This document shows, piece after piece, positions 45,899-53,370 of a DNA stretch of 64,000 nt. How positions within the stretch are numbered: position 1 is the stretch's first letter; every line of letters starts with the position of its first letter. The notes beneath the pieces are model-generated. The model worked only from the letters and a program-made list of their open reading frames with translations. It was not told the DNA's origin and did not search any database. The DNA is from an uncultured Roseburia sp. Lineage in GTDB: Bacteria > Bacillota > Clostridia > Lachnospirales > Lachnospiraceae. A program made the position numbers and the translations under genes. Where the stretch lies: assembly GCA_945787015.1 (NCBI GenBank), contig CALZGM010000005.1, forward strand, positions 81,431 to 145,430, written 5' to 3'.

Positions 45899-46681
45899 GT
45901 GAAGATAGTTGTATGTATTAAACAGGTACCTGACACAAAGGGTGGCGTTAAGTTTAATCCGGATGGTACATTAGACAGAGCTGCAATGCTTTCTATCATG
46001 AATCCAGATGATAAAGCTGGTCTTGAAGCAGCACTTAGATTAAAAGAACAGTATGGTGCAGAAGTAACCGTTCTTACCATGGGACTTCCAAAGGCTGACG
46101 AAGTACTTCGTGAGGCTATGGCTATGGGAGCTGACAAGGGAATTCTTGTAACAGACAGAGTATTAGGAGGTGCTGATACCTGGGCTACTTCTACTACAAT
46201 TGCAGGTGCAATCAGAAACTTAGAGTATGATTTAATCATCACAGGTCGTCAGGCGATTGACGGTGATACTGCTCAGGTAGGTCCGCAGATTGCAGAGCAT
46301 TTAAAACTGCCGGTAATCTCTTATGCACAGGATATTAAAGTAGATGGCGAATACGTAATCGTACAGCGTCAGTATGAAGACAGATACCATGAAGTAAAAG
46401 CAAAAATGCCTTGCTTAATCACTGCACTTTCAGAGTTGAACCAGCCACGTTATATGACACCGGGCGGAATCTTTGATGCATATGAAAAAGAAGTGACTGT
46501 TTGGGGCAGAGCAGATCTTAAAGATGTAGATGATTCAGACCTTGGTTTAAAAGGATCTCCGACAAAGATTGCAAAGGCATCCGATAAGGTTCGTAAAGGA
46601 GCAGGCGAAAAAGTCGCTCTTGATACAGACGAAGCAGTTGCTTACTTAATGGGCAAATTCAAGGAAAAACACATTATCTAA
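45899..46681 (+). CDS. etfB: Electron transfer flavoprotein, beta subunit
   Basis: 260 aa from a GTG start at 45899 with AAGGAG upstream. MKIVVCIKQVPDT start, NPDDKAGLEAALRLKE, TGRQAIDGDTAQVGPQIAE, and the C-terminal extension found in bifurcating EtfB. Carries the bifurcating flavin in the EtfAB-Bcd complex. 12-25 bp separates it from etfA. Confidence 0.97.
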   Translation: MKIVVCIKQVPDTKGGVKFNPDGTLDRAAMLSIMNPDDKAGLEAALRLKEQYGAEVTVLTMGLPKADEVLREAMAMGADKGILVTDRVLGGADTWATSTTIAGAIRNLEYDLIITGRQAIDGDTAQVGPQIAEHLKLPVISYAQDIKVDGEYVIVQRQYEDRYHEVKAKMPCLITALSELNQPRYMTPGGIFDAYEKEVTVWGRADLKDVDDSDLGLKGSPTKIAKASDKVRKGAGEKVALDTDEAVAYLMGKFKEKHII

Positions 46682-46705
46682 AATCTAAAGGAAATGGTGA
46701 AGAAA

Positions 46706-47743
46706 ATGGCATTAGAAGAATTTAAAGGAGTATTTGTCTACGCACAGCAGGTAGATAACGTATTAGATGGTGTTGCATTTGAGCTGTTAGGAAAAGGAAA
46801 AGACTTAGCAAACGATTTAGGCACAGATGTAACCGCAGTATTAATCGGTTCTGATGTAAAGGGTCTTGCTGACCAGTTGGCAGAATACGGTGCTGACAGA
46901 GTCATCGTTGTAGATGATCCGGAATTAAAAGAATACAGAACAGAGCCATATGCGCATGCATTAGCATCTGTAATTAACGAGTACAAACCGGAAATTATGT
47001 TAGTTGGTGCGACAGCAATCGGACGTGATTTAGGTCCTACTGTATCAGCCCGTGTGAAGACAGGTTTAACAGCTGACTGTACCGTTCTTGAGATTGGTGA
47101 TTTCCCACTCAATCCGACGGCAGGCCAGGAACAGTTACATAACCAGTTATTAATGACACGTCCTGCATTTGGCGGTAATACAATTGCTACTATCGCCTGC
47201 CCATATAACCGTCCACAGATGGCAACGGTACGTCCGGGTGTTATGCAGAAAATTGATAAAATTGCCGGAGCAAAAGCAAATGTAGTTGAATTTAACCCGG
47301 GCTTTACACCAGACAACCGCTACGTGGAAATCCTTAATATTGTAAAGGCTGTAAAGACAACAGCAAACATTATGGATGCGAAAATCTTAGTATCCGGTGG
47401 TCGTGGAGTTGGTTCTAAAGAGAATTTCAAGCTGTTAGAGGATTTGGCAGAAGTACTTGGTGGTACCGTAAGCTGTTCACGTGCAGTTGTAGAAAACGGA
47501 TGGTTACCGGTTGACTTACAGGTAGGTCAGACAGGTAAGACAGTTCGTCCTCAGATTTATTTTGCGATCGGAATTTCCGGAGCAATCCAGCACGTTGCAG
47601 GTATGGAAGAATCTGATCTCATAGTTGCAATTAATAAGGACGCAGATGCTCCAATCTTTGATGTGGCTGATTATGGTTTGGTTGGTGATTTGAATAAAAT
47701 CGTTCCAGCTTTGACAGAAGCGTTAAGAGCAGAAGTAAAATAA
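46706..47743 (+). CDS. etfA: Electron transfer flavoprotein, alpha subunit
   Basis: 345 aa from the ATG at 46706, preferred over the ATG at 46694 because GGTGA is 5 nt upstream and other clostridial EtfA proteins start here ([15 protein letters not shown]). The C-terminal FAD domain has [23 protein letters not shown]-like [40 protein letters not shown] and [20 protein letters not shown]. Last gene of the butyrate operon. It has no N-terminal ferredoxin domain. Confidence 0.96.
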   Translation: MALEEFKGVFVYAQQVDNVLDGVAFELLGKGKDLANDLGTDVTAVLIGSDVKGLADQLAEYGADRVIVVDDPELKEYRTEPYAHALASVINEYKPEIMLVGATAIGRDLGPTVSARVKTGLTADCTVLEIGDFPLNPTAGQEQLHNQLLMTRPAFGGNTIATIACPYNRPQMATVRPGVMQKIDKIAGAKANVVEFNPGFTPDNRYVEILNIVKAVKTTANIMDAKILVSGGRGVGSKENFKLLEDLAEVLGGTVSCSRAVVENGWLPVDLQVGQTGKTVRPQIYFAIGISGAIQHVAGMEESDLIVAINKDADAPIFDVADYGLVGDLNKIVPALTEALRAEVK

Positions 47744-47758
47744 TTAAAAGATGATAAT

Positions 47759-47793
47759 AGAAATCCGTCACCAAAGGGTGGCGGATTTCTTCT
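47759..47793 (+). terminator. Terminator of the butyrate operon
   Basis: A 14-bp stem (47759-47772 with 47777-47790, one G-U pair), loop AAAG, and a short interrupted T-tract. Confidence 0.85.
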
Positions 47794-47816
47794 AAATTCT
47801 AATGAAGGATGGACTA

Positions 47817-47845
47817 TTGGAAAAATAAAAAAAACGTTGTATAAT
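47817..47845 (+). promoter_or_regulatory. Promoter of Mrp gene
   Basis: TTGGAA (47817-47822), 17-bp A-rich spacer, TATAAT (47840-47845). Confidence 0.88.
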
Positions 47846-47907
47846 GGGTAAATGTGAATTTTGCATATATTATATAGGTAAAGAAAAAAGAATTGGAGGT
47901 AGTAATC

Positions 47908-48756
47908 ATGCCGGAAAATAGTAGTTGCAGCAGTGCATCAAGCTGTGGCAGAGAAAGCTGCGAAGGATGCCCAAGCGCAAAAAAAGGCGGAAGCGGTATC
48001 GAAAAAGAACCGATGAATGCAGCATCAAATATTAAGAAAGTAATTGGTGTCGTAAGCGGAAAGGGAGGCGTAGGAAAATCTTTCGTTACCTCTTCGCTTG
48101 CAAGTGCCATGAATAAAGCGGGATATAAAGTAGGTATTTTGGATGCCGATATCACAGGACCATCCATCCCAAAGATGTTTGGCGTGCATGGACAGGTTTA
48201 TGGAACCGAAGACGGAATGATTCCGATGGTTGCAGAGGATGGAACAAAGATTATTTCCATCAATCTGCTGCTGGACGATGAAGAAGCACCTGTTATCTGG
48301 AGAGGTCCGGTGATTGCAGGTGTCGTAAAACAGTTCTGGAATGAGACAGTGTGGGGAGATATCGACTATTTGTTTGTAGACATGCCCCCGGGAACCGGTG
48401 ATGTGCCGCTTACCGTATTCCAGTCACTTCCGGTAGACGGAATTGTTGTTGTGACATCTCCACAGGAACTGGTTCAAATGATTGTAAAGAAAGCATACAA
48501 TATGGCAGACATGATGCATATTCCGGTGCTTGGAGTAGTGGAAAATTTCAGCTACCTGAAATGCCCGGATTGTGGAAAAGAAATCAAGGTATTTGGTGAA
48601 AGCCACGTCGATGAGGCTGCTTTGGAATTAAACATTCCGGTACTCGGAAAGATGCCGATTGATCCTGAATACGCTAAGCTGGCAGACGAAGGACGTTTCT
48701 TTGAAATGGAGAATCCATACCTTGCAGCGGGCGTTGAGGTGCTGAAAAAGTTATAA
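47908..48756 (+). CDS. mrp: Mrp/NBP35-family iron-sulfur carrier ATPase
   Basis: 282 aa from the ATG at 47908 with GGAGG 8 nt upstream; the frame extends to 47893. An N-terminal Cys-rich segment (CSSASSCGRESCEGC) is followed by a deviant Walker A SGKGGVGKS, DADITGPSIPKMFG, DMPPGTGDVPLT and the CxxC pair CPDC (about 218) that bridges a [4Fe-4S] cluster in the dimer. It assembles and passes clusters to apo-proteins. Confidence 0.94.
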   Translation: MPENSSCSSASSCGRESCEGCPSAKKGGSGIEKEPMNAASNIKKVIGVVSGKGGVGKSFVTSSLASAMNKAGYKVGILDADITGPSIPKMFGVHGQVYGTEDGMIPMVAEDGTKIISINLLLDDEEAPVIWRGPVIAGVVKQFWNETVWGDIDYLFVDMPPGTGDVPLTVFQSLPVDGIVVVTSPQELVQMIVKKAYNMADMMHIPVLGVVENFSYLKCPDCGKEIKVFGESHVDEAALELNIPVLGKMPIDPEYAKLADEGRFFEMENPYLAAGVEVLKKL

Positions 48757-48785
48757 AAAACGGTAAAACTTACCACTTACCGCCC

Positions 48786-48835
48786 AAAAGAAACCACTTG
48801 GTGTAAAACTATTTACATCGATGGTTTCTTTTTTT
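48786..48835 (+). terminator. Terminator of Mrp gene
   Basis: AAAAGAAACCA (48786-48796) pairs with TGGTTTCTTTT (48822-48832), with inner stem TGTAAA/TTTACA, followed by a T-tract. The small dyad CGGTAA/TTACCG at 48761-48782 lies just before. Confidence 0.85.
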
Positions 48836-48840
48836 ATACT
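48813..48840 (+). promoter_or_regulatory. Weak candidate promoter of LytTR gene
   Basis: TTACAT (48813-48818), 16-bp spacer, TATACT (48835-48840), overlapping the 3' arm of the upstream terminator. Confidence 0.4.
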
Positions 48841-48862
48841 CTTATTAAGCGAGGGGAAAACA

Positions 48863-49324
48863 ATGAAAATAAAAATCGAAATTGATGAAAATTTAATAGA
48901 AGACGAAGTTGTAATCCGCTGCGCAGGAATTACAGAAGAAGTAACGAAGGTGCAGCAGGCAGTAAGCGAAGTAGTCAACGCTTCACAAAAGTTCGTTTTC
49001 TACAAAGGGGCGACAGAGTATTATTTAACGTTGGATGAAATCCTGTTCTTTGAAACGGATGAAAGCGGCATCAGTGCTCATACAAAAAAAGACGTGTACC
49101 AGACAAAGTATAAGCTGTATGAATTGGAAGACATACTTCCGGGCTTTTTTATGAGGGTGTCGAAATCGACGATATTAAATACACGTCATATTTATTCTAT
49201 CAACCGCAACCTGACTGCATCCAGTGTAGTGGCTTTTGCAGGTACACACAAGCAGGTCTATGTGTCGCGGTATTACTATAAACCGTTAATTAGCAAACTG
49301 GAAGAAAAGAGGTTAAAAAAATGA
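48863..49324 (+). CDS. LytTR-domain DNA-binding regulator
   Basis: 153 aa from the ATG at 48863 with GAGGGG upstream; the frame extends to 48821. The N-terminal about 45 residues have no receiver domain; the C-terminal LytTR domain (about 52-150) has EILFFETDESGISAHTKK, YELEDILPGFFMRVSKSTILNTRHI. Stand-alone LytTR regulators often control a membrane protein encoded next to them. The stop overlaps the next start (ATGA), so it is coupled to the LiaF-like gene. Confidence 0.9.
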   Translation: MKIKIEIDENLIEDEVVIRCAGITEEVTKVQQAVSEVVNASQKFVFYKGATEYYLTLDEILFFETDESGISAHTKKDVYQTKYKLYELEDILPGFFMRVSKSTILNTRHIYSINRNLTASSVVAFAGTHKQVYVSRYYYKPLISKLEEKRLKK

Positions 49325-50034
49325 GATTCAGTAAAAACAGTGGAAAGATTTTTTGGGGATTATTATTTATACTTGCAGCAGCATATCTTGTGGCAAGTAA
49401 GTTTTGGTCACTGCCAAGTATCAGCATCTTTACGATTCTGTTAACAGTATTCTTAGTGACAATTGTGATAAAAGGTATCAAACATGTGAATTTCTGGGAG
49501 ATTCTTTTCCCAATAGCGTTCTTATGTATCCTTTATGATGAACCACTTGGCATTACGGCATTGACCCCTTGGACTGTACTTGGCGCCGCTTTATTAGGAA
49601 GTATCGGATTGTCAATGATTATTAAACCGAAAAAAGAGATGCATTTTGAAATTGAGTTTGATTCTGATAAACCGAGTGTATCAAGCAGCGAACAGTGTAC
49701 CGGAGAAAATATTAAATTTGACAATCATTTTGGAGAATCTATAAAATACATCAATTCGGATAATTTCTGCAAGGGGCATTTTGAAAACAACTTTGGCTCG
49801 CTTTCTGTTTACTTTGACAATGCAATTATTCAGAATGGCACAGCAACTGTATATGCAGAGAATCATTTCGGAGAGATACAGTTGTATATTCCAAAGGAGT
49901 GGAAGGTTCTAAATAATCTGGAGCATACATTCGGCGATATTGAGGAAAGCGGAAGATATGAGGGAAGTAGCGCGAACACTTTAATTATAAATGGTGAGAC
50001 TACATTTGGATCAATTGAAATACATTATATTTAG
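49321..50034 (+). CDS. LiaF-like membrane protein
   Basis: 237 aa. Three or four membrane helices (about 8-25, 32-50, 55-75 and 82-100) with the LiaF N-terminal look, then a C-terminal beta-rich domain (about 130-237) with repeated H-F-G-x motifs (FDNHFGES, ENNFGSL, ENHFGEI, EHTFGDI, ETTFGSI) forming a toastrack-like fold. LiaF in Bacillus keeps an envelope-stress sensor kinase silent; here the partner could be the LytTR regulator. Confidence 0.8.
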   Translation: MRFSKNSGKIFWGLLFILAAAYLVASKFWSLPSISIFTILLTVFLVTIVIKGIKHVNFWEILFPIAFLCILYDEPLGITALTPWTVLGAALLGSIGLSMIIKPKKEMHFEIEFDSDKPSVSSSEQCTGENIKFDNHFGESIKYINSDNFCKGHFENNFGSLSVYFDNAIIQNGTATVYAENHFGEIQLYIPKEWKVLNNLEHTFGDIEESGRYEGSSANTLIINGETTFGSIEIHYI

Positions 50035-50063
50035 AATATTTAGAGACAAGGAGAACATGAACA

Positions 50064-50843
50064 ATGGCAAAATGTGAAAGAAGAGATGAATTTCTGGCAG
50101 CAGATATTAACGGATTAAGTCTGGAAATCGGTTATGCAGAGCTTAGAATGGTAGAAGAAGCAACTGACAAGATTGAAGTGATAGCGAATCTGGAAGAGGA
50201 AAAAGTAGAAAAATATGTGTGCGAAGTAAACGATGGAACATTAAGAGTTAAGGCAGGAAATATGGAAGTTCGTATTTCAATCTTCGGAGATGATACAAAG
50301 TTTCATAAGGGAGATATGGCAAAGGATATCGTTACTATTACGGTGCCATATGGCATGAAGTTTGATGAAATGAAATTAAAACTTGGTGCGGGCGTCGCGA
50401 AACTTGCAAACCCTTCTAACAGCTATACACATGTCAAAACAGAGGTTGGAGCAGGCAAGCTAATGACAGAAGGCTTACAGGTAGAAGACCTGATAGAAAT
50501 AGAAGTAGGTGCGGGAAGTGCAGAACTAAACAATTTCCGTGCGAAGAAAGCAAGCATCGAATGCGGAGTCGGAACCATGCAGATGAGAGGTGCTGTAGAC
50601 AGCGATATCGATATCAACTGTGGTGTGGGCACAATTGAAATGGATTTGGATGCAGTGGAGAATGATTACAATTACCACATTGACTGTGCAGTTGGATCTG
50701 TTGTAATTAACGGTTCTAAGAGAGGCGGCTTGTTTTCTTCCCGCAGCAGCGTGTCCAGCCCGAATGCAAGGGGAACGATAAACTTAGAGTGTGGAGTTGG
50801 AATCATTGAGCTGCGGACGAGAAAATTGATAGCAGAGGTGTAA
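50064..50843 (+). CDS. DUF4097-family beta-solenoid protein
   Basis: 259 aa, no signal peptide or membrane helix. From about residue 85 it consists of a repeating beta pattern with Gly-Ala/Cys-Gly-Val-Gly turns (LKLGAGVAKL, TEVGAGKLM, IEVGAGSAEL, IECGVGTMQM, INCGVGTIEM, IDCAVGSVVI, LECGVGIIEL), as in DUF4097/LiaG-like adhesin domains. Third gene of the LytTR-LiaF unit. AAGGAG is 10 nt before the ATG. Precise function unknown. Confidence 0.82.
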   Translation: MAKCERRDEFLAADINGLSLEIGYAELRMVEEATDKIEVIANLEEEKVEKYVCEVNDGTLRVKAGNMEVRISIFGDDTKFHKGDMAKDIVTITVPYGMKFDEMKLKLGAGVAKLANPSNSYTHVKTEVGAGKLMTEGLQVEDLIEIEVGAGSAELNNFRAKKASIECGVGTMQMRGAVDSDIDINCGVGTIEMDLDAVENDYNYHIDCAVGSVVINGSKRGGLFSSRSSVSSPNARGTINLECGVGIIELRTRKLIAEV

Positions 50844-50875
50844 GGGAGATTTCGTTTACTAACTAATAATAAGAG

Positions 50876-50901
50876 AAGCGCCGGAGAACCGGCGCTTTTT
50901 T
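50876..50901 (+). terminator. Terminator of LytTR-LiaF unit
   Basis: AAGCGCCGG (50876-50884) pairs with CCGGCGCTT (50889-50897), loop AGAA, followed by T's. Confidence 0.95.
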
Positions 50902-50908
50902 GTCTTAT

Positions 50909-51075
50909 TGGGTATATACGACTTAAGATTTGTTCTATACCCATTTATTTCTCTTTTATGGGTATTAGCCATCATTTATGCTCCTAATACCCGAGATTTT
51001 GAAAAATATCGTCATTTCCAAGAAAAATGCGCTCATTTTTGGGTATAGGATAAATATGTGACTCTCTATACCCAA
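50909..51075. repeat. Three spaced hairpins with shared GGGTAT/ATACCC stems
   Basis: The gene-free gap 50902-51151 between convergent genes holds three dyads: 50909-50916/50936-50943 (8 bp, loop 19), 50960-50968/50984-50992 (9 bp, loop 15) and 51039-51048/51066-51075 (10 bp, loop 17). All stems share GGGTAT with ATACCC, while the loops differ. No ORF or T-tract accompanies them. Confidence 0.75.
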
Positions 51076-51151
51076 CTACATCCATGAGATGTGATAAAGC
51101 CGTTATTTTTAAGTGATACAACTATTACAGGTCAATTTATGTACTAAATAC

Positions 51152-52555
51152 CTATTCCTCAGTATTCTTATAGCTTGTGTCCTCATGTAAGTTTGGACGC
51201 ATGTCAACACCTCTGTGCTCGTCAGCACTCGGTTTTCCAAAATGATAATCATTACCAGGTAAAATAGCATTTAACACGATACCTGCGATTGCTGCGATAG
51301 CAAGAGCTGTTAAGGTAATTGGTGTACCTGCGATTGTGAAGGTAAGACCATTTGAGAAACCAAGGCCACAAACAAAGATGACACCTGCAATAATGAGGTT
51401 ACGTGATTTTGTGAAGTCTACATGGTTCTCTACGACGTTACGAACACCGATTGCAGAAATCATACCATAAAGCATGAAGCTTACACCACCGATGATTGCA
51501 GATGGCATTGAACCGATAACTGCGGATACCTTTGGAATGAAGCTTAAAAGGATTGCATAGAGAGCTGCAAGACGAATTACCTTTGGATCGTATACACGGC
51601 TTAACTCTAACACACCGGTATTTTCGCCGTATGTTGTATTAGCAGGACCGCCAACCAATGCAGATAAAGAAGTTGCAAGACCATCGCCGATTAAGGTGCG
51701 GTGAAGTCCAGGGTCTTCTACGAAGTTTTCACCTACGGTAGCTGAGATGGCAGAAATATCACCAATATGTTCCATCATTGTTGCAAGTGCGATTGGAGCC
51801 ATAACAAGAATCGCTGAAATGTTGAACTTGCAAAGTGAGAATGCAGGAATTCCAACCCAGGAAGATGCAGCAATATTTGTGAAGTCTAAAATAGCAGAGC
51901 CATCTGCATTTGTCATACCTAAGGCATTGAAGATTAAAGCGGCAACATAAGATACCACCACACCCATCAGGATAGGGATAATCTTGAACATGCCCTTGCC
52001 CCAGATGTTGAAGATAATGATGGTTGCTAAAGCAATAATTGCAAGCAGCCAGTTTGTGGATGCGTTAGATACAGCAGAACCTGCAAGGCTTAAACCGATA
52101 CAGATAATAATTGGTCCGGTTACAACCGGTGGTAAGAAACGCATTACTTTCTTTACGCCAACTAAGCGAATTACTAATGCGAGTACCAGGTATAAAAGAC
52201 CTGCAACAACAATACCGCCGCAAGCGCAGGCAAGCTTCTCTGCATTTGTCATAGTAGCAAATTCGCCTTCGCTCATACCGGCGATGGTAGCGAAACCACC
52301 AAGGAACGCAAAGGAAGAACCCAAGAATGCAGGAACTTTAAATTTTGTACAAAGGTGGAAAAACAAGGTTCCGATACCTGCACAGATTAGGGTAACCTGT
52401 ACGCTTAGAACATTTTCACCGAAGTAGCTGTTTACTAAAATTGGAACCAAAATTGTAGCACCAAACATAGCAAACATGTGCTGTAAACCTAAGAGTAACA
52501 TTTTTGGTACGCCAAGCTGTTTGGCGTCGCGGATTGCTCCGTCTTTTTCGTTCAT
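51152..52555 (-). CDS. uraA: Uracil/xanthine permease, NCS2 family
   Basis: 467 aa, about 14 membrane helices. Starts LGVPKMLLLGLQHMFAMFGATILVPIL, the NCS2 hallmark with the substrate-facing QHxFAMFGAT; GENFVEDPGLHRTLIGDGLATSLSALVGGPANTTYGENTGVL is the second core motif with the key Glu residues. Proton-coupled uptake of uracil is the best guess; xanthine cannot be excluded. Strong AAGGAGG ribosome site. A TATGTAA-N7-TTACATA dyad lies in its upstream region. Confidence 0.94.
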   Translation of the reverse strand: MNEKDGAIRDAKQLGVPKMLLLGLQHMFAMFGATILVPILVNSYFGENVLSVQVTLICAGIGTLFFHLCTKFKVPAFLGSSFAFLGGFATIAGMSEGEFATMTNAEKLACACGGIVVAGLLYLVLALVIRLVGVKKVMRFLPPVVTGPIIICIGLSLAGSAVSNASTNWLLAIIALATIIIFNIWGKGMFKIIPILMGVVVSYVAALIFNALGMTNADGSAILDFTNIAASSWVGIPAFSLCKFNISAILVMAPIALATMMEHIGDISAISATVGENFVEDPGLHRTLIGDGLATSLSALVGGPANTTYGENTGVLELSRVYDPKVIRLAALYAILLSFIPKVSAVIGSMPSAIIGGVSFMLYGMISAIGVRNVVENHVDFTKSRNLIIAGVIFVCGLGFSNGLTFTIAGTPITLTALAIAAIAGIVLNAILPGNDYHFGKPSADEHRGVDMRPNLHEDTSYKNTEE

Positions 52556-52583
52556 AACAAATCCTCCTTAGTATAAATAGGTT

Positions 52584-52604
52584 TATGTAAATTTTAATTA
52601 CATA
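52584..52604 (-). promoter_or_regulatory. Dyad upstream of uraA, possible operator
   Basis: TATGTAA (52584-52590) and TTACATA (52598-52604) form a perfect 7-bp inverted repeat with a 7-bp centre in the AT-rich region just upstream of uraA. No PyrR site or purine riboswitch is recognisable. Confidence 0.35.
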
Positions 52605-52616
52605 CGAAATATTTTT

Positions 52617-52662
52617 CCGCAAAAAAAGAGGGCATCAATGGTACTTGCACCTATGAACCCTC
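52617..52662 (-). terminator. Terminator between SprA-like gene and uraA
   Basis: On the minus strand GAGGG...CCCTC (52658-52662 and 52628-52632 in + coordinates) with inner CAT/ATG and GGT/ACC pairs is followed by T7. It may also work as an attenuator for uraA. Confidence 0.8.
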
Positions 52663-52687
52663 GTTGGTTCCGAAGCGATTGAAGATG

Positions 52688-53173
52688 TTATGCAACATAA
52701 TCAATATTAGTACCAATCATAAAAGCGGCATCTAAAGATTTCTGATTCTGCTGATACGGATTGGCTTCGTCACTATATTTAATTGTCGTATTGGTGGTTC
52801 CACCCGATACATAAGTACGTCCACATTCCGGACAAATGGAAGTGTGAATGGAAACGGAAGCATTGATGACTTTACCATTATTTCCGGCTGCTTTGGAATA
52901 AGCATTGGAAACATGTTCTCCCTCATGAGCCCTTACCGCAGCACCGGCGGCATTTGGCGAAATATGGGAAGCGGATTTAAAAGAAACATTTTCGTTAGAA
53001 CCATCCTGATATTTGCGGTTCTTACAGGTCTGACATTCTTCCGGAGAAGAAGCACGTCCTGCCTTTTTTACGTCATCACCAATAGCTGAATCAGCAGTCG
53101 TCGGAGAAACCTGATTATAGGCATTGCCAACGGCCGGATAGATATAAGAGCCTGAAACTGCACCAATTGTCAT
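52688..53173 (-). CDS. SprA-related putative metalloprotease
   Basis: 161 aa from the ATG at 53173, which has AAAGGAGG upstream; the frame extends to 53218. The N-terminal half is polar with a CxxC (CQTC), the middle has AVRAHEGEHVSNA, an HExxH zinc-protease signature as in the SprA-related family, followed by a second Cys pair CPEC. No signal peptide. Family function is unknown. Confidence 0.72.
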   Translation of the reverse strand: MTIGAVSGSYIYPAVGNAYNQVSPTTADSAIGDDVKKAGRASSPEECQTCKNRKYQDGSNENVSFKSASHISPNAAGAAVRAHEGEHVSNAYSKAAGNNGKVINASVSIHTSICPECGRTYVSGGTTNTTIKYSDEANPYQQNQKSLDAAFMIGTNIDYVA

Positions 53174-53242
53174 AATACAAGTACCTCCTTTGTTTTTGTT
53201 AAAAGCATTATAGCACAAGTCGGAAAAACATTACAATAGATT

Positions 53243-53281
53243 TTGACAAAGTAAGTAGAAAACAGTTATACTGTAACTGTT
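53243..53281 (+). promoter_or_regulatory. tex promoter with overlapping operator-like dyad
   Basis: TTGACA (53243-53248), 18-bp spacer, TATACT (53267-53272). A perfect inverted repeat AACAGTTA-TACTG-TAACTGTT (53261-53281) covers the -10 element and start site. The leader then forms two hairpins, CGGCAC/GTGCCG (53283-53299) and ATAGAAAGT/ACTTTCTAT (53316-53344), neither with a T-tract. Confidence 0.8.
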
Positions 53282-53370
53282 ACGGCACACAGAGTGCCGG
53301 GTGACACGAATTCATATAGAAAGTTCCCGGAGTGTACTTTCTATTATTGCTAAAAAAGGAAGAAAAAAGT

